A program made the position numbers and the translations under genes. A stretch of DNA of 6,823 nucleotides from Firmicutes bacterium UBA2595 (GTDB lineage Bacteria; Bacillota; Thermincolia; Thermincolales; UBA2595): the NCBI GenBank assembly GCA_002339745.1, contig DDKP01000121.1:1-6823 (forward strand), in the 5' to 3' direction. Below are positions 5,926 through 6,823 of this stretch, piece after piece (the stretch's first letter is position 1; each line of letters opens with the position of its first letter). A model generated the notes under the pieces. That model saw nothing but the letters and a program-made list of their open reading frames with translations. It ran no database searches and was not told the DNA's origin.

Positions 5926-6014
5926 CAGTAAACTACCTCCATCACAAAGTTGTCTAAAGTTATCTACGGTAGTCTATGCCTGTTGAAACAGATTTATGTA
6001 TTCCAGGAGGTACC
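5926..6014. promoter_or_regulatory. Divergent control region between small minus-strand gene and EndoQ-family gene
   Basis: These 89 bases must hold the start signals for both flanking genes. For the plus strand, AGGAGGT (6005-6011) serves the EndoQ-family gene. For the minus strand, GGAGGT (5940-5935) serves the small gene. A short palindrome CTACGGTAG lies at 5964-5972. On the minus strand, ACATAAAT (5999-5992), 13 bases, then CATAGACT (5978-5971) resembles a mother-cell sigma-E promoter and would start transcription near 5965. No convincing sigma-A promoter was found in either direction; the best plus-strand pair, TTGTCT (5950-5955) with TCTATG (5973-5978), is weak. Confidence 0.35.
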
Positions 6015-6823
6015 ATGCACAGATATTTTGTTGATTTGCATGTGCATATTGGAAGGGCTGCCAGCGATATCCCCGTCAAAATAACGGCTGCCCGCAGTCT
6101 TACGGTGTTTAATATCCTGCAAGAGTGTACGATCAGAAAAGGGATCGATATGGTAGGTATCGTGGATGCTTCTGCACCCGTTGTCCAGGAGGACCTGAAT
6201 CAACTGACGAAAACGGGTGTTCTCCGGGAAATAGATGACGGCGGGCTCAGGTTTAAAGATCGGGTTACTCTCATATTAGGTGCTGAAGTTGAAACCACTG
6301 ACCGGGTCAAGGATGATAACGGGGGTTTTAAAGAAAGGAGCGCCCACTGCTTATGTTACTTCCGCAGTATGGCGGAAATGGGCGAGTTCACCGGGGAAAT
6401 TTCCCGCCCCGGAAGGATTAAAAACCCGAATTTGAGTTCCCAGAAATGTAACATGACAATGCAGGAAGTATGGGAATTGGTGGACCGCCTGGGTGGAATC
6501 CTGATCCCTGCCCATGCTTTTACTCCTCATAAGGGCATCTATGGCAGTTGTGTCCGGAGAATCCGGGAGATTCTGTCACCCGAAGCGTGGGCCGCAATCC
6601 CGGCCGTGGAATTGGGGTTAAGCGCCGATTCCGATTACGCGGACATGATTTCAGAGTTGGCCGACAAAAGCTTTGTGAGTAACTCTGATGCTCATTCCCT
6701 ACCCAAGATAGGACGTGAGTATAACGTGATAGCTATGAGAGAGCCAACTTTTAATGAACTGGTCATGGCCCTGCGCCGGCAGGGCGGACGGGCGGTTTTA
6801 GGCAATTACGGTTACGACCCCAG
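6015..6823 (+). CDS. Endonuclease Q-family PHP-domain protein, N-terminal part (3' end outside window)
   Basis: The frame is open from ATG 6015 to the window edge, 269 residues. The PHP metal-binding residues are clear: D7-L-H9-V-H11 at the N-terminus, E91/E93 in GAEVE, H111, the PAHAFTPHKG motif (H167, H172), and SNSDAHS (D225, H227) followed by IGRE. This arrangement, especially PAHxFTP and SNSDAHSLPKIGRE, is that of the EndoQ/TIGR00375 group. Characterised archaeal and some bacterial members of that group nick DNA 5' of deaminated bases such as uracil and hypoxanthine, in repair. Family members usually have a zinc-binding Cys cluster further on, which lies beyond the window. The start is supported by AGGAGGT (6005-6011), though its spacing of three to four bases is short; no in-frame ATG, GTG or TTG alternative exists nearby. 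A generic PHP phosphoesterase is the fallback reading. Confidence 0.88.
   Translation, partial: MHRYFVDLHVHIGRAASDIPVKITAARSLTVFNILQECTIRKGIDMVGIVDASAPVVQEDLNQLTKTGVLREIDDGGLRFKDRVTLILGAEVETTDRVKDDNGGFKERSAHCLCYFRSMAEMGEFTGEISRPGRIKNPNLSSQKCNMTMQEVWELVDRLGGILIPAHAFTPHKGIYGSCVRRIREILSPEAWAAIPAVELGLSADSDYADMISELADKSFVSNSDAHSLPKIGREYNVIAMREPTFNELVMALRRQGGRAVLGNYGYDP

Noticed and set aside
5994..6203. 69-codon minus-strand frame across the EndoQ-family start
   Set aside because: It runs antisense through the conserved DLHVH region and the RBS of the plus-strand gene; the plus frame has clear motifs.

Overview
The window looks like a chromosomal segment of an anaerobic, low-to-moderate GC Gram-positive bacterium, most likely a clostridial/Peptococcaceae-type Firmicute (Desulfotomaculum/Pelotomaculum-like). 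This rests on the gene content (butyrate kinase, a four-subunit ferredoxin-dependent 2-oxoacid oxidoreductase, a DUF3866 protein, a bacterial EndoQ-type PHP protein), strong AGGAGG-type ribosome binding sites, a consensus sigma-A promoter, and the use of TTG and GTG starts. The taxon is inferred from protein resemblance by eye, not from a search.

Layout. (1) 1-644: the C-terminal part of a butyrate kinase, cut by the left edge. (2) 641-792: a near-consensus sigma-A promoter overlapping the kinase stop codon, then a leader of about 115 nt with an unused-looking Shine-Dalgarno, a GC-rich hairpin and a possible 11-codon peptide. (3) 799-3384: a tightly overlapping operon for a 2-oxoacid:ferredoxin oxidoreductase in the order delta (2x[4Fe-4S] ferredoxin), alpha (VorB type), beta (TPP-binding) and gamma. 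(4) 3463-4617: an M20-family, PepT-like metallopeptidase. (5) 4633-5712: a DUF3866 protein of unknown function. (6) 5713-6014: an intergenic stretch holding a 46-codon gene on the minus strand with an excellent RBS (5785-5925), a GGCC-rich patch at the convergent 3' ends, and a divergent control region. (7) 6015-6823: the N-terminal 269 residues of an endonuclease Q-family PHP protein, cut by the right edge.

How the genes may work together. The oxidoreductase converts a 2-oxoacid (branched-chain if it is a true VOR) to acyl-CoA plus reduced ferredoxin. Butyrate kinase, with a phosphotransbutyrylase that would lie upstream of the window, can turn the acyl-CoA into acyl-phosphate and then free acid plus ATP. 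A cytosolic peptidase supplying amino acids fits the same theme, so regions 1-4 read as a peptide and branched-chain amino-acid fermentation module. This is an anaerobic counterpart of the Bacillus ptb-buk-bkd operon, with the lipoamide-dependent dehydrogenase replaced by a ferredoxin enzyme. The DUF3866 and EndoQ genes probably belong to a separate conserved chromosomal neighbourhood.

I see no mobile element, CRISPR array, tRNA, rRNA or clear new defence system. The least explained items are the minus-strand 46-aa gene, the DUF3866 protein and the structured leader before the oxidoreductase operon.
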